Of a stretch of DNA of 64,000 bases, positions 27,060-64,000 are shown in pieces. Within the stretch, counting starts at the first letter, position 1. Each line of letters starts with the position of its first letter. The DNA lies in NCBI GenBank assembly GCA_025642075.2, contig JAODUO010000649.1, forward strand, positions 126,501-190,500, in the 5' to 3' direction. The notes below the pieces were generated by a model that ran no database searches, was not told where the DNA came from, and saw only the letters and a program-made list of their open reading frames with translations. The translations under genes and the position numbers were made by a program. Source of the DNA: Ridgeia piscesae. Lineage: Eukaryota; Annelida; Polychaeta; Sabellida; Siboglinidae.

Positions 27060-29157
27060 GGAAGTCTGAGACCATCTCCAATATCAGACTACACCAAATA
27101 ACAACACATCTGCCCCATTCTATAAAGGAGATGTTAGAAATGATTCAGACATCTACAAAATGAAGTGAGTCTGTCAGTGAACATTCTGCCGCAAGGAACA
27201 GAGAAAGTCACAAAGCAGCAGAACAGAAACCAGAGGTAGCCCAAGGGAAAGGACTGAAAGTTGCTGGGCTGACTGTGACACAAGGGCCAGGAGAACTCAT
27301 GGACCTTGTTGGAGTCTCATACATCTTCTTTAAGCACGGAGAGGCTAAGAAATGATACCAACTCTACGAGACGTCTGCACTGGAAACCATACTCTCAATA
27401 CTGGCCCACAGCAACAACAGTGAACCGGATAACATTAATAATAACAAAGGAACTGACGACTAACGTCTACAATCACCCTTGATCTGTGCATAGACCAGAC
27501 AACCCATGTCTATCATTAACCCCTACGTAAAAACATAACCAATATCCATATCTAGCCAACTTATAGAAGGCTATGGTTAACCAACATGCATAGACCCAAG
27601 AACAAGATGTGTTATTTAAGTTATCCACCAATACCAAACTTGCATAGTCTCTACAACAGACGTGTGTATGCAACTACACGCCGTGAATACATCCACAATA
27701 AACCAACGTCCACCGAGTCCTCAACGAAGAAATTTGACGGCATAAATCCCAACATGTGTGCATGCACGTACACACCCTGAACATACATAGCCAACGTGCT
27801 CAACAACTGCCCATTGATGCCATTATATTTTCACCACAGAAAGTCACTATCATTTTTTAATTCACGGTAATTAATGTTGAATATGACTACACTATACACA
27901 AATTGTATATGTTGCTCAAAGTCAAATCCTTACTTCCGTATTCTTAAATTATGGCGTGGACACATTTCACAGAAAACAAATCTTTGGCATAAAAACCAAT
28001 GCATAATGCCTAAGAAACATGATCGATAATGAACAAATTGCAACAACTCAAATGCTGCTAAAATAACTATTAAAATAAATGGTATCACTGATGAGGTGTT
28101 ATTACTTGTAAATGAAATTATCGGCGGTAGAAGCCAGGTGAGATGTAATTATACCTCCTTTTTCTTACACGGCAAGATTTGACATCGCTCTTGAATGGTG
28201 CTGCCCTCTGGTGACTGTGGTGATGCCATCTGCTATATGCTTTGTTTAACCAACTTCACAACAACATAAACATATCACAATACGCATTCTGGCAAGATAT
28301 ATCACATAAGCCAAACAACCGTACAACGCCATAAGCACACAAAACTGTTACCAAGCTTCATAAAATGGTTCCGCCGCAATTTCTATCTACCCTATTACGC
28401 AAGACAAACTGCTTGGGGTGAAAGACCTCATACAACCATGTTTTAGCAAACGCACAAACGTACACAATTTTACATATAATAATTACAATATACAAATACC
28501 TAGTATTAGACGTACTACAACTGACATGGTCACTTTAAAACACATGCACAGAAACCACAACAGTGTCAGTGAGTCACTCTATTTCCTGCCAGCAGAAAGT
28601 ACGACTCGTTCCGATCAAAACCACCCATCTTGTGGAGATGGTGCCACCTTGTGGAGGATGGTGGAACTATCTCCGCAGATCAATAATTAAATAATAAACC
28701 TAGTGCACTTTCAACAGACCCGGGCTTTGGTCCTTTCATAACAAGAATATTACAAACACGAAGAGCGGCAGTTTCTATCCAGTATGTTTTGCATTAAGAA
28801 AATTATGAAGTCTCATGATTTAGGGGTAGCTGCATGTGTTCAGGGGTCTATGCACAGGGGTCGGTCTGTGTCTGTCTGTCACCATGTGTTATTTGGGAAA
28901 CTGCTAGTAGCACCATTTTATGTCTGATTTAGATGTTAATGCAAACTGCTGCTAGTAGTGGGTGTTTTGACAAAAATGTAATTATCCTGACTGCGACCTT
29001 ACGAGTCTGCACTCTACCCTGTTTATCATTGCAATGTTTGGCAAAAATCAATCACACGTGGAATTTGTTCATGACTGCCAGGAAATTTATCTACAGTGAT
29101 CAAACTTCTCCTGAATATCAGACATCCTAATTTAAAAACATTGAGGAACGCAAGAGT
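27060..29157. other. intergenic, includes inferred synaptojanin 3' UTR
   Basis: The part nearest 29157 must include the synaptojanin 3' untranslated region on the minus strand, but I could not place a convincing poly(A) signal. No other feature is supported. Confidence 0.4.
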
Positions 29158-55212
<26,055 letters not shown>

Positions 55213-55458
55213 TTTACCCTCCTCAACTGCTCGTTCTAATCTCGCACCTGTAACGTGATCTCATCTGGAAGTCCTCAAGCGCCAGATGTTTCGCCATGAC
55301 TACTATAACATTTTCACAATTATCGTAAACATATTATTTATATGAGGATAGCGACACTTTTGACTATTTGTGCTGATACGTAAAGCTTATTTTATTGTTT
55401 TTTTCGTATTGGTACAATATTTTACTGTTTTATTAATGATATTTATTAGTGATAGCAT
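55213..55458. promoter_or_regulatory. synaptojanin 5' UTR / promoter region (inferred)
   Basis: This short region lies between the synaptojanin ATG and the left border of the foldback-like element. It must hold the start of the 5' UTR unless an upstream non-coding exon exists. No TATA box in the right orientation was identified. Confidence 0.4.
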
Positions 55459-55474
55459 CGTTAAATTGGTACCC

Positions 55475-55700
55475 AGTTATCTCGGCCTGTCGCAATCTCG
55501 GCCTAAGTGATCTCGGCCTGTTTCGGTGATCTCGGCCTATGCGGCAGTGATCTCGGCCTGTGCAGCAGTGATTTCGGTTTTTTTTGTGACCTCGGCCAGT
55601 GATCTCGGCTTATGACGCAGTGACCTCGGCCTGTGGGGCAATAATCTCGGCCTGTGGGGCAATGATCTCGACTTGTGCGGTAGTGATCTCGGCCTATATT
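55475..55700 (+). repeat. left arm: GATCTCGGCCT tandem units
   Basis: About eleven units of roughly 18-22 bp share the core RTGATCTCGGCCTRTG, with spacers such as CGGCAGT, CAGCAGT and GGGGCAAT. Units near 55567-55590 are degenerate. Confidence 0.9.
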
Positions 55701-56629
55701 CATATGATATTACCCAGCGTTTTTGTTCAACATACGTACCGTAAATATTATGCAATGTCTCAGTATGCAATGTCTCAATGTATAACATATTGCATGGTTG
55801 ATAAGACTTGTTTTCATCAGCGGTCTCTGTTTTATAACGATTTTTATTTTGCATAGCAGTGACGGACCAACTGGTCGGGGGCCACATACGACTCTCAATC
55901 CATGTGTCTTGGATGTAGAACACTAAACATAATAACGTAATTTTATACACGGTGTGTCCATACATACCAGGATAACATTATTCGGAAATGCTCTATACCA
56001 AAAACATTCTTCACCAGTTCATTTTATCATTATATTCTATTATGGTTTTCATGAGTGTTAAATTAGTCCAAAAATAAAAGCAAAAATATAGAAACGAGGT
56101 AGCTGTTTTCGGTGTTTTTTTATTTCGTTATTGTTATCTGTCAGCATATCTATTAGCGTGCACTACAGGATAAATATTACTATTGTTATCATAATCGGGA
56201 AATGATCAAGCAATAACTTCTTTTCAATAAGGAATCCCACTGCAACTACATATCGTGATAATACAGCACCTAACTCTTGCAGTTGTGGTGTTCTGGCCTT
56301 TGTCCAAAACCATTTATTTTGAGAATAATGCATGCCAATTTTGCTGTCTCTTGTAGGAGATCTATGTTAACAAAAATTAGTAACTGTGTATATCATAAGG
56401 CATGTATGCTAATCTGAGACAAACTTGACACGCCAGATCTGCTCAGCTCCTCTTTTGTGATGGCATCGGAAGAAAGGGATTAAGCATAACGGATTTCTTT
56501 TGTAGTTACTCGCCAGCATCAAATGGAGGCATTTCTCACCCAAGTGTACTGCTTTGAGTAAATTAAAGCTTTCTGCGGTCGAGCCCAACGCCTGACATGA
56601 TCTCATATGTGCTCATTACGTGATGATTA

Positions 56630-56960
56630 TAAGTAACGGCTGTAAAATTATAATAAACAACGCAATAACAAAAAGGGTGTTAACTCAATTGCCGTAGGTT
56701 GTTTCCATGCGTCGTAACAAATCAAAGAAAAAACATGAAAGAAAGAATCTGCTCAAACGCAGTGCACGAGTAGACAACCGTTCACAAATCAAAGAAACAA
56801 CACGAAAACATGTGCTCAATATAACAAAGCAAGTCGATTATGTTCGAACCTCCCATGGCCGGTACAAATCAAATTTTATATAAACTATTTTTGTGAAGCA
56901 AATTATCACGCCGTCTACCCTTTTATCATAATTGTGTATTGCATTAATAACTTTATTATT
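56630..56960 (+). repeat. internal direct repeat of the element, copy 1
   Basis: It shares AACTCAATTGCCGTAGGTTG, TCAAAGAAAAAACATGAAA, GAATCTGCTCAA, GCACGAGTAGACA, TGTGCTCAA and GTGTATTGCATTAATAACT with 57350-57700, in the same order and orientation. Confidence 0.75.
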
Positions 56961-57349
56961 AGGAAATAAATAAGAATTAGCTGACACATTATTATCACAG
57001 CGTCTTTATTGCATTGCATTAATGTTATGCCTGTGCGTTAATGTGTAGTTTGATTGGCTTACAGTTAATTATTTTATAAGTTTAAGTGTCGATTCTTCTA
57101 ATAGTTCACCATTTTGCCTGGTGGATGCTATTTTCCTGCTTGTAACTCGCTATAGGACATACGCGCGCGTGTGTACTTACGTGCGAGCATGCGTGTTTGT
57201 GTGGTGTGTGTATGCGCGTGTTCCTTTGTGTTTCAAACGAGGAAGATAATTATCATACATGTTTTCTGTTTACGATTATAATTTATTTTATAATTGAGAT
57301 GCCTCAGAATCCTGGAATAGTATAACATCTACGCTGCATGCAATGAGTA

Positions 57350-57700
57350 TACCTTTTAAGTAACGGCTCTGAGAAACAATAAACAACATTAAGTGTGTTA
57401 ATTAAGTCAATTGCCGTTCGTTGTTTCCCTGCGTCTTAACACATCAAAGAAAAAACATGAAAGGAGGAATCTGCTCAAGAATGTAATGCACGAGTAGACA
57501 GCCAATTACTACGGCGTGCCTCAAAACACGTTCACACAGCCATAAATCAAAGACAAACGAAAAGATGTGCTCAACATAGCTTCTCAACAATTGACATAAA
57601 TCAAATATAAACAATAAGAACTATTGGACTATTGCGAAACAATTAAATTACCAAGCATTCTAAACCTTTTTATTAGTGTGTATTGCATTAATAACTCAGT
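57350..57700 (+). repeat. internal direct repeat of the element, copy 2
   Basis: Diverged second copy of 56630-56960. Shorter echoes of CTTTATTGCATTGCAT also occur near 57003, 57850 and 57950. Confidence 0.75.
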
Positions 57701-58029
57701 TGCGTAGTTATAATTCCAAAACAATGTTATAACGTAAAACTGGATTCCTAGAAAAAGACCATAAAGCATAATCCATTCAAACAACCAATGCTAAAAACTT
57801 GATGAATTATGAATAGGCAAGAATGAGATCGCAGCGGATCGTCGCAACATTTTTATTGCACTGCATGTTCAATAAGTTCAATGATAACACTTGGAGATGT
57901 ATCAATAGTCAAGAAATAAGAACGAAATAACGACTGATCGTCACATGCAGCTTCTTTATTGCATTGCATATTTTTGCAACATGATACATATGCTGTACCG
58001 TAATATCACTTCATTATATTGGTGAGCAT

Positions 58030-58148
58030 CACTCCCTGTACTGGCCAAGATCACTGGCTATACAGGCCGAGATCACTGCCGCACAGGCCGAGATCACGGG
58101 CCGAGTTCACCGAAGCAGGCCGAGATCACTTAGGCCGAGATCACTGTG
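58030..58148 (-). repeat. right arm: inverted GATCTCGGCCT units
   Basis: Read on the minus strand it gives GTGATCTCGGCCTAAGTGAT, CTCGGCCTGCTTCGGTGA and CTCGGCCTGTGCGGCAGTG, matching 55496-55560 nearly base for base. The arm is shorter than the left one. Confidence 0.9.
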
Positions 58149-58162
58149 AAGCGTTAAATTGG

Positions 58163-58182
58163 CACGTGATTCTGTCATGTGA
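58163..58182 (+). promoter_or_regulatory. E-box pair upstream of chitobiase (CLEAR-like)
   Basis: CACGTGA at 58163-58169 and TCATGTGA at 58175-58182 lie about 60-80 bp before the chitobiase start. TFEB/HLH-30 factors act on TCACGTGA-type sites at lysosomal genes. The first site matches six of seven core and flank bases. Function is inferred. Confidence 0.4.
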
Positions 58183-58242
58183 TCGTGGAACGGCCGAAGA
58201 AGGAAACCAGCGCGAGTGAAGCGCAAAGGGGACGCTGTCGTG

Positions 58243-58371
58243 ATGAAGCTTTTTGTGGTTATTTTGTTGTTTTTGAAAACAGCCTCACTCTCTGACGGTG
58301 CTACTACCGCTAAATGTCCGTGCAGTGATCCCAAGTTGTGTAAACCGATTCTCACGAACCCCAAGAAAGAA
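58243..58371 (+). CDS. CTBS: chitobiase exon 1 (signal peptide)
   Basis: ATG at 58243 begins MKLFVVILLFLKTASLSDGA, a good secretory signal peptide, followed by TTAKCPCSDPKLCKPILTNP. The frame is open upstream to a GTG, but the ATG fits the signal-peptide start. Donor AAAGAA|GTTAGT, phase 0. Confidence 0.93.
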
Positions 58372-61300
58372 GTTAGTAAAGCAACAATTGTTTGGCAGTT
58401 AATTGTTGCCATGTTCAATGTTGCATGTAATGGTCATCATGGTGGTGTCGACAAAGTTCTATTGATTTTCAAAACAAATAACACTCTTAATGAGTCTTGA
58501 GCGTTGATCTTTTATATTGCCAGTTTATCTATTCCAGTTGTCTAGATTTAGGTGTTTCAAGCGCTCGGCAACGTTCTGTTAACATTGTAGTAGATATGGT
58601 GGTTACAAACACAATCAACAATGCCAATGGCAATGGTCAATGTTATTGTCTTGTGACTTGTGAAATTCATTAAGCTAATATATTTATATATAATATATTA
58701 GCATATAATCAGCCTTTTTCAGAAAGGACTTGGGTTTCAGAAAGTTAAGCCAAAGAGTGAGTGGATGCTGCGGGAACAGGGTGATTGTCACTATCAAACG
58801 GTCCCCAATGTTTAGAGCCAGGTCTCTACACTAAATATACCATGCGCGCAATGCATATCAGGGTATTGGATTTGGGCCTCATCATGCCAGGCAGGCAGAT
58901 GTCAAGCCACTACCACTGTCGCTTGATTTCTCAGACATGCTGTGTGTACTTGCATAGCAGTCAGATAAGCCAAATTATGGTGTTATATAAGAGACATGAT
59001 CCGTAGCTTTATCCATGCAGACTTAGATTTTAAAAGGAGTCTGTGAGTTTGAGACTCGTTTCTTTAGTACGAGTTTGTGTGACTCCCTAGTGTTACTGAA
59101 AGACAATAAATCCACTGTTGAAGTGACCAATGTTAACGATCCATCAATGTGCATGTATCATATATGTATGTTGCCATCTTGTATTCTTTTGGGTCTGTGA
59201 CAATTTAAGTAAGGTGGAGACAACTTAAGGAAATGGTTGGCTGGAGAAAAACACCAGCAAAATGTTGTTGCTTCAAACAGTCCTAAATATGAGTAGAATA
59301 GGAGTCCCACAATTTTTTTTATACAAATGTATGCTTTCTCATGTGGTATAGCATCATCTCGGCCCTCATATAAATGTCAATAATAATGCCATGGCAGTAG
59401 GACCAATGAAGTACAACGCCAACTTGACATAACATTGCCATGTTTTTTATTTGGACTAAATCTGTATTACAATTTTTAATTTAAATCCAATATTGTGTAT
59501 TGTTTTTAAAATGGGTTAATATATCAATCTAGTAATATATAATATTTATTTTTTGGTCTGCATGAGTGTGTGCTACTAAACGTGTAATCACCTGCACTGT
59601 CTGTGCTGCGTATCAGGTTTTCCCTTTTTTTTAGGTTTAGTATGTCATTAATATACAAATAGTCAAAAATGGGGGAAAAATTGCAAAAAAAGTTATTTAT
59701 TATAAATAAAAATGAGACAGATGGATGTGGTTGAGACATTACTTTCATAGCAAATGCAGGTACAGGTGTATATAACTAGATTTTCAGTATACTTGGCTAT
59801 AACTTTGCCCTTAACTACGAGAATGCTGAATCCACTGCTTTTGTTGCTTCACTGAGCTCGGATTTTGAACATATTGGCGCCATACAAGTTATTTATTATT
59901 ATGTTCCATTCAGAGTAATTTACCTCATGAACCAAAGCTTTACATATATATTTTTCCAATATCTCCATGTTCTAACATGTTTTCTGTGATACACTGTAGT
60001 TGAAAAAATGTTTTGTTGTAGACATATGTGTTCTCTGTGAGTGGTCAGAACTGGATGAAGTATGACTGGAAGAAGATTACAACAATTGCAGTAGTCAACT
60101 ACGTCAATGCTAGTCTCCTTTGCTATGCTCACAGTCACGGCGTGAAAGTTGTTTACCTGGGTATGTTGTTATCACAAATTCACCACACTATTTTACTAAA
60201 GCTATTATGGAACAGTTCATCATGTTTAGCTCTTGAGTGGCAAATTTATAAGGTATTTTTGGTTTTGGAAAATACTTTTTGTACAATTATATAACTAGGC
60301 TTTTATGTGCTGACATATTATTACATTGAGAAATGCAAGTAAAAAAGAAATGACATTATATGAAAAGTTGTGATCTATAATACACCTGTCAGTAACATTA
60401 ATGATGTGCAACAAAAAGCAAAACTTTTTATTTCACATTGAAATAAAAAGTTTAGTTTTTTTTTGCATATCAGTAATGTTACTGATCCATGTTGGATATA
60501 CAAAATGCAGCTCGCAAAGGAAAATAAAGATTGCTGAACATCTCTCAGGATAATTTCCTTTACAGATAAAAGAAACATCTCGATTTGGATATGAATAATG
60601 AAAACTTTTTATCTGGAAAATAAAGATGTTGACAGAACATTTATTGATGTTTCCAGCGGACTTCAACAAAGGCAACCTGACTAATCCAGCTGATCGCCAT
60701 CGCTGGGTGCTTGAGCAAGTGAACTACATTGAGAACAACTTTCTCGATGGTATCAACGTTGATTACGAGAAAGGAATAAGCAAAGACCAGCCCAAGTTGA
60801 GGGATGCTTTGACATCACTTGTGAAGGAACTCTCAACTGCTCTACATAGTCGCTACAAGAACCCACAGGTGAAGGGAGATAAAACAATGATAATAAGAAC
60901 ACTTGTTTAGCACTGTAAATTTATATAAAAAACACTCGGAGGCGCTGCGAGTACATAAATATGTATACGTATAATTAAGAATATTAAATTAGTTAAATGA
61001 CAATGCATAAAATCTGTATGATTTTTTTAGTAATAAGTTGGGGCTAAAATGATTATTAAAATACATGGTATATTGATAATAGATGAGCAAAGACATTATG
61101 TAAAAATGATGTAAAAACATGTAAAAATAAATAAATAGGTAAAATAAAATAATTAAAAGCTAACTAAATTGGTGTCTACACTGCATATGCAGTTTCCAAG
61201 TCTTAAAAGTCATGAGGCAACAGGTTTTCTTCACATCAGAGAATTCCACTGTCATGGAGCAGACACCAAGAAAGTTCTGTCACTGTCTCATACAAACAGA

Positions 61301-63925
61301 CAAGCTCATGGTGTAGTATAAAAGCCTGGAATTAAGCTGCAGATATAAGAAAGACATGGTTTGGGTGATAACTAATGTGTGCTGAAAGGTAATCAGAAAC
61401 GTCGAAGTATAATGGAGTGGCATGTCAACAGAGTGAACAGACCCATAAATCATTGAATCTTTACAAAATGTAACGACTGTCACATTCATGTCATTATGAA
61501 ACAGTAATGTTTCACTTTTCTGCAGTACGCAATGTCAGTGCATGCTAATGTAAAACTATATTGAATAAGTTAATAAAATAAATGACTAAAATAACAGCAT
61601 GCAGTTCATGGTTAATATAAAATGGACTTCTAGTATGTCCGTGACTCGAAGACTGGGAGGGCAGTTGGGTGTGACTGTGATACTTCATCAGTAGAGACTG
61701 GGAGGGCAGTTGGGTGTGACTGTGATACTTCATCAGTAGAGACTGGGAGGGCAGTTGGGTGTGACTGTGATACTTCATCAGTAGAGACTGGGAGGGCAGT
61801 TGGGTGTGACTGTGATACTTCATCAGTAGAGACTGGGAGGGCAGTTGGGTGTGACTGATACTTCATCAGTAGAGACTGGGAGGGCAGTTGGGTGTGACTG
61901 TGATACTTCATCAGTAGAGACTGGGAGGGCAGTTGGGTGTGACTGTGATACTTCATCAGTAGAGACTGGGAGGGCAGTTGGGTGTGACTGATACTTCATC
62001 AGTAGAGACTGGGAGGGCAGTTGGGTGTGACTGTGATACTTCATCAGTAGAGACTGGGAGGGCAGTTGGGTGTGACTGTGATACTTCATCAGTAGAGACT
62101 GGGAGGGCAGTTGGGTGTGACTGTGATACTTCATCAGTAGAGACTGGGAGGGCAGTTGGGTGTGACTGTGATACTTCATCAGTAGAGACTGGGAGGGCAG
62201 TTGGGTGTGACTGATACTTCATCAGTAGAGACTGGGAGGGCAGTTGGGTGTGACTGTGATACTTCATCAGTAGAGACTGGGAGGGCAGTTGGGTGTGACT
62301 GTGATACTTCATCAGTAGAGACTGGGAGGGCAGTTGGGTGTGACTGTGATACTTCATCAGTAGAGACTGGGAGGGCAGTTGGGTGTGACTGTGATACTTC
62401 ATCAGTAGAGACTGGGAGGGCAGTTGGGTGTGACTGTGATACTTCATCAGAAGAGACTGGGAGGGCAGTTGGGTGTGACTGTGATACTTCATCAGAAGAG
62501 ACTGGGAGGGCAGTTGGGTGTGACTGTGATACTTCATCAGTAGAGACTGGGAGGGCAGTTGGGTGTGACTGTGATACTTCATCAGTAGAGACTGGGAGGG
62601 CAGTTGGGTGTGACTGTGATACTTCATCAGTAGAGACTGGGAGGGCAGTTGGGTGTGACTGTGATACTTCATCACTAGAGACTGGGAGGGCAGTTGGGTG
62701 TGACTGTGATACTTCATCAGTAGAGACTGGGAGGGCAGTTGGATGTGACTGTGATACTTCATCAGTAGAGACTGGGAGAGCAGTTGGGTGTGACTGTGAT
62801 ACTTCATCAGTAGAGACTGGGAGGGCAGTTGGGTGTGACTGTGATACTTCATCAGTAGAGACTGGGAGGGCAGTTGGGTGTGACTGTGATACTTCATCAG
62901 TAGAGACTGGGAGGGCAGTTGGATGTGACTGTGATACTTCATCAGTAGAGACTGGGAGGGCAGTTGGGTGTGACTGTGATACTTCATCAGTAGAGACTGG
63001 GAGGGCAGTTGGGTGTGACTGTGATACTTCATCAGTAGAGACTGGGAGGGCAGTTGGGTGTGACTGTGATACTTCATCAGTAGAGACTGGGAGAGGCAGT
63101 TGGGTGTGACTGTGATACTTCATCAGTAGAGACTGGGAGGGCAATTGGATGTGACTGTGATACTTCATCAGTAGAGACTGTGAGGGCAGTTGGATGTGAC
63201 TGTGATACTTCATCAGTAGAGACTGGATGGCAGTTGGGTGTGACTGTGATACTTCATCAGTAGAGACTGGGAGGGCAGTTGGATGTGACTGTGATACTTC
63301 ATTAGTAGAGACTGGCGTTTTTAGTGCTGAAAAAACATCACTCCATTGGTTATAGTGACAACCGTCTTTATTATAAATGTACAATTGAGCTTTAATTTAT
63401 TGGTTACCTCAGTGATTCGCCCACTGGGCAGTTATGAATTGTGTTCATTCTAGCTTACAGTGTTTCTGTAACAGTAAATGAGAAAACTAGTCCCTCAATA
63501 GTGGACCCTGAGTTTCAGCGGCACCCTAGGGATTGGGCGAAAGTGACCTGACTTTATTGTTACAGAAATAGTTTGGGACAGAGTTATGAGGTGGCATTAT
63601 TTCCAAGGCGAGTATCAAGCAAGCTTTGACTGCACTTAATAGTTTGACAGTCTACAACAAGTGTTGGCTATTTGAGGTTTAACGTGCTGTTTGCATGTTC
63701 ATATTTACTACTACAGTGTACTAATAATATGTTGATTGCTGTTAAACATCGACTGTGTTGTGTTTATGCAGATCACATTTGCCATTCCATACATTCCTGA
63801 CGGGGGCCGACGCTATGACTACCGGGCGTTTAACGACATTGTAGATTTCATGTTCATTATGGCTTATGACGAGACCGGCGTTTCGAGGGCTTGGGCCAAT
63901 AGCCCCTTTAACACGACAGCCCAGG
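58243..63925 (+). CDS. CTBS: di-N-acetylchitobiase (GH18), 3' part outside window
   Basis: Chitobiase is a lysosomal glycosidase that splits the GlcNAc-GlcNAc core of N-glycans from its reducing end after the Asn link is cut. Exons at 58243-58371, 60022-60160, 60657-60868 and 63772-63925 join in phase. Seen are a signal peptide, CPCSDPKLCKPI, NYVNASLLCYAHSHGVKVVY, the GH18 motif FLDGINVDYE with catalytic Glu, and ITFAIPYIPDGGRRYDYRAF followed by FMFIMAYDE. In the DxxDxDxE motif Asn replaces the third-position Asp, a feature of chitobiases rather than chitinases. The gene runs off the window after phase-1 donor G|GTGCGT. Confidence 0.94.
58372..60021 (+). other. chitobiase intron 1
   Basis: This is a phase-0 intron without recognised repeats or exons. 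Confidence 0.75.
60022..60160 (+). CDS. CTBS: chitobiase exon 2
   Basis: Acceptor GTTGTAG|ACATAT, donor CCTGG|GTATGT. It encodes TYVFSVSGQNWMKYDWKKIT then TIAVVNYVNASLLCYAHSHG, the first beta strands of the GH18 barrel. Confidence 0.94.
60657..60868 (+). CDS. CTBS: chitobiase exon 3 (catalytic motif)
   Basis: Acceptor TTTCCAG|CGGACT, donor CCACAG|GTGAAG. It encodes ADFNKGNLTNPADRHRWVLE, then YIENNFLDGINVDYEKGISK. The Glu of DGINVDYE is the expected proton donor. Confidence 0.96.
60869..63771 (+). other. chitobiase intron 3
   Basis: A 2.9-kb phase-0 intron, more than half of it a 45-bp minisatellite. The first 780 bp are AT-rich and featureless. Confidence 0.85.
61651..63314. repeat. 45-bp minisatellite, about 37 units
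   Basis: The unit is GACTGGGAGGGCAGTTGGGT then GTGACTGTGATACTTCATCA and GTAGA. Copies are nearly identical. Three units lack two bases (GTGACTGATAC), and a few carry single changes (AGAAG, CACTAG, GGATGTG), commoner towards the 3' end. As 45 is a multiple of three, long repetitive frames appear on both strands. Confidence 0.98.
63772..63925 (+). CDS. CTBS: chitobiase exon 4
   Basis: Acceptor TTATGCAG|ATCACA. It encodes ITFAIPYIPDGGRRYDYRAF, then NDIVDFMFIMAYDETGVSRA and NSPFNTTAQ. The M-A-Y-D-E phrase is the GH18 substrate-binding strand. Donor CCAGG|GTGCGT, phase 1; the next exon is outside the window. Confidence 0.92.
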
Positions 63926-64000
63926 GTGCGTTCTTTGACAGTCGACTCTAAAAGGGGGTTTACAGTGATGTTTATTGGCTGATTCATTGAGAGACATGGG

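Larger units (their letters stand above)
55459..58162. mobile_element. foldback-like element with tandem-repeat inverted arms
   Basis: The left arm (about 55475-55700) is a chain of GATCTCGGCCTGTGCGGCAGT-like units. The right arm (about 58030-58148) carries the same units in opposite orientation. CGTTAAATTGG flanks both outer borders as a direct repeat (55459-55469 and 58152-58162), as a target-site duplication would. The 2.3-kb interior is AT-rich, has no transposase-like frame and contains its own diverged direct repeats. The design matches foldback elements, but the family is unknown. Confidence 0.65.

Noticed and set aside
58216..58242. Upstream GTG start for chitobiase
   Set aside because: The ATG at 58243 directly precedes a hydrophobic signal peptide; the GTG would add nine charged residues in front of it.
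61956..63384. Frames of 300-400 codons on both strands over the 45-bp array
   Set aside because: The unit is a multiple of three and lacks stops, so open frames are automatic. The region is a chitobiase intron bounded by phase-matched splice sites.

Overview
The window is animal nuclear DNA with intron-rich genes, consensus GT-AG splice sites, long microsatellites and LINE, SINE and inverted-repeat debris. The gene structures and repeat types fit an invertebrate, probably a marine lophotrochozoan or similar bilaterian; the clade is a weak inference. It holds three protein-coding genes, identified by reading translated exons and joining them by splice phase.

Layout. (1) 1-5910: non-coding upstream region with a long (CA)n tract, a short inverted-repeat element and a CpG-rich stretch at 4.88-5.24 kb. 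(2) 5911-22681, plus strand: a BCL9/legless Wnt co-activator in three coding exons, 1393 codons, with a 3' UTR reaching a good poly(A) site near 24.06 kb. (3) 24.1-29.16 kb: convergent intergenic space with the 3' tail of a LINE. (4) 29158-55212, minus strand: synaptojanin in at least 24 coding exons, with Sac1, inositol 5-phosphatase, RRM-like and proline-rich parts. One Sac1 exon seems to be missing within a 2.7-kb minisatellite intron, and two single-base frame problems are visible. (5) 55.46-58.16 kb: a foldback-like element with inverted arms of short tandem repeats and an 11-bp direct repeat at its borders. It sits between two divergent genes. (6) 58243-63925 and beyond, plus strand: di-N-acetylchitobiase (GH18), four exons visible, cut by the window end.

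The genes work in separate pathways: nuclear beta-catenin co-activation, phosphoinositide turnover in endocytosis, and lysosomal glycan breakdown. No single pathway links them. The most interesting features are structural. A 33-bp minisatellite in synaptojanin copies the 3' end of an exon together with its splice donor, so that extra 11-residue units could be spliced in. There is a GC-AG intron, a 51-nt in-frame duplicated donor, a CRIB-like motif near the synaptojanin C-terminus, and a foldback-like insertion that may have split a compact bidirectional promoter. Exon borders were assigned by eye from splice consensus, phase and family knowledge; no alignment or RNA data were available.
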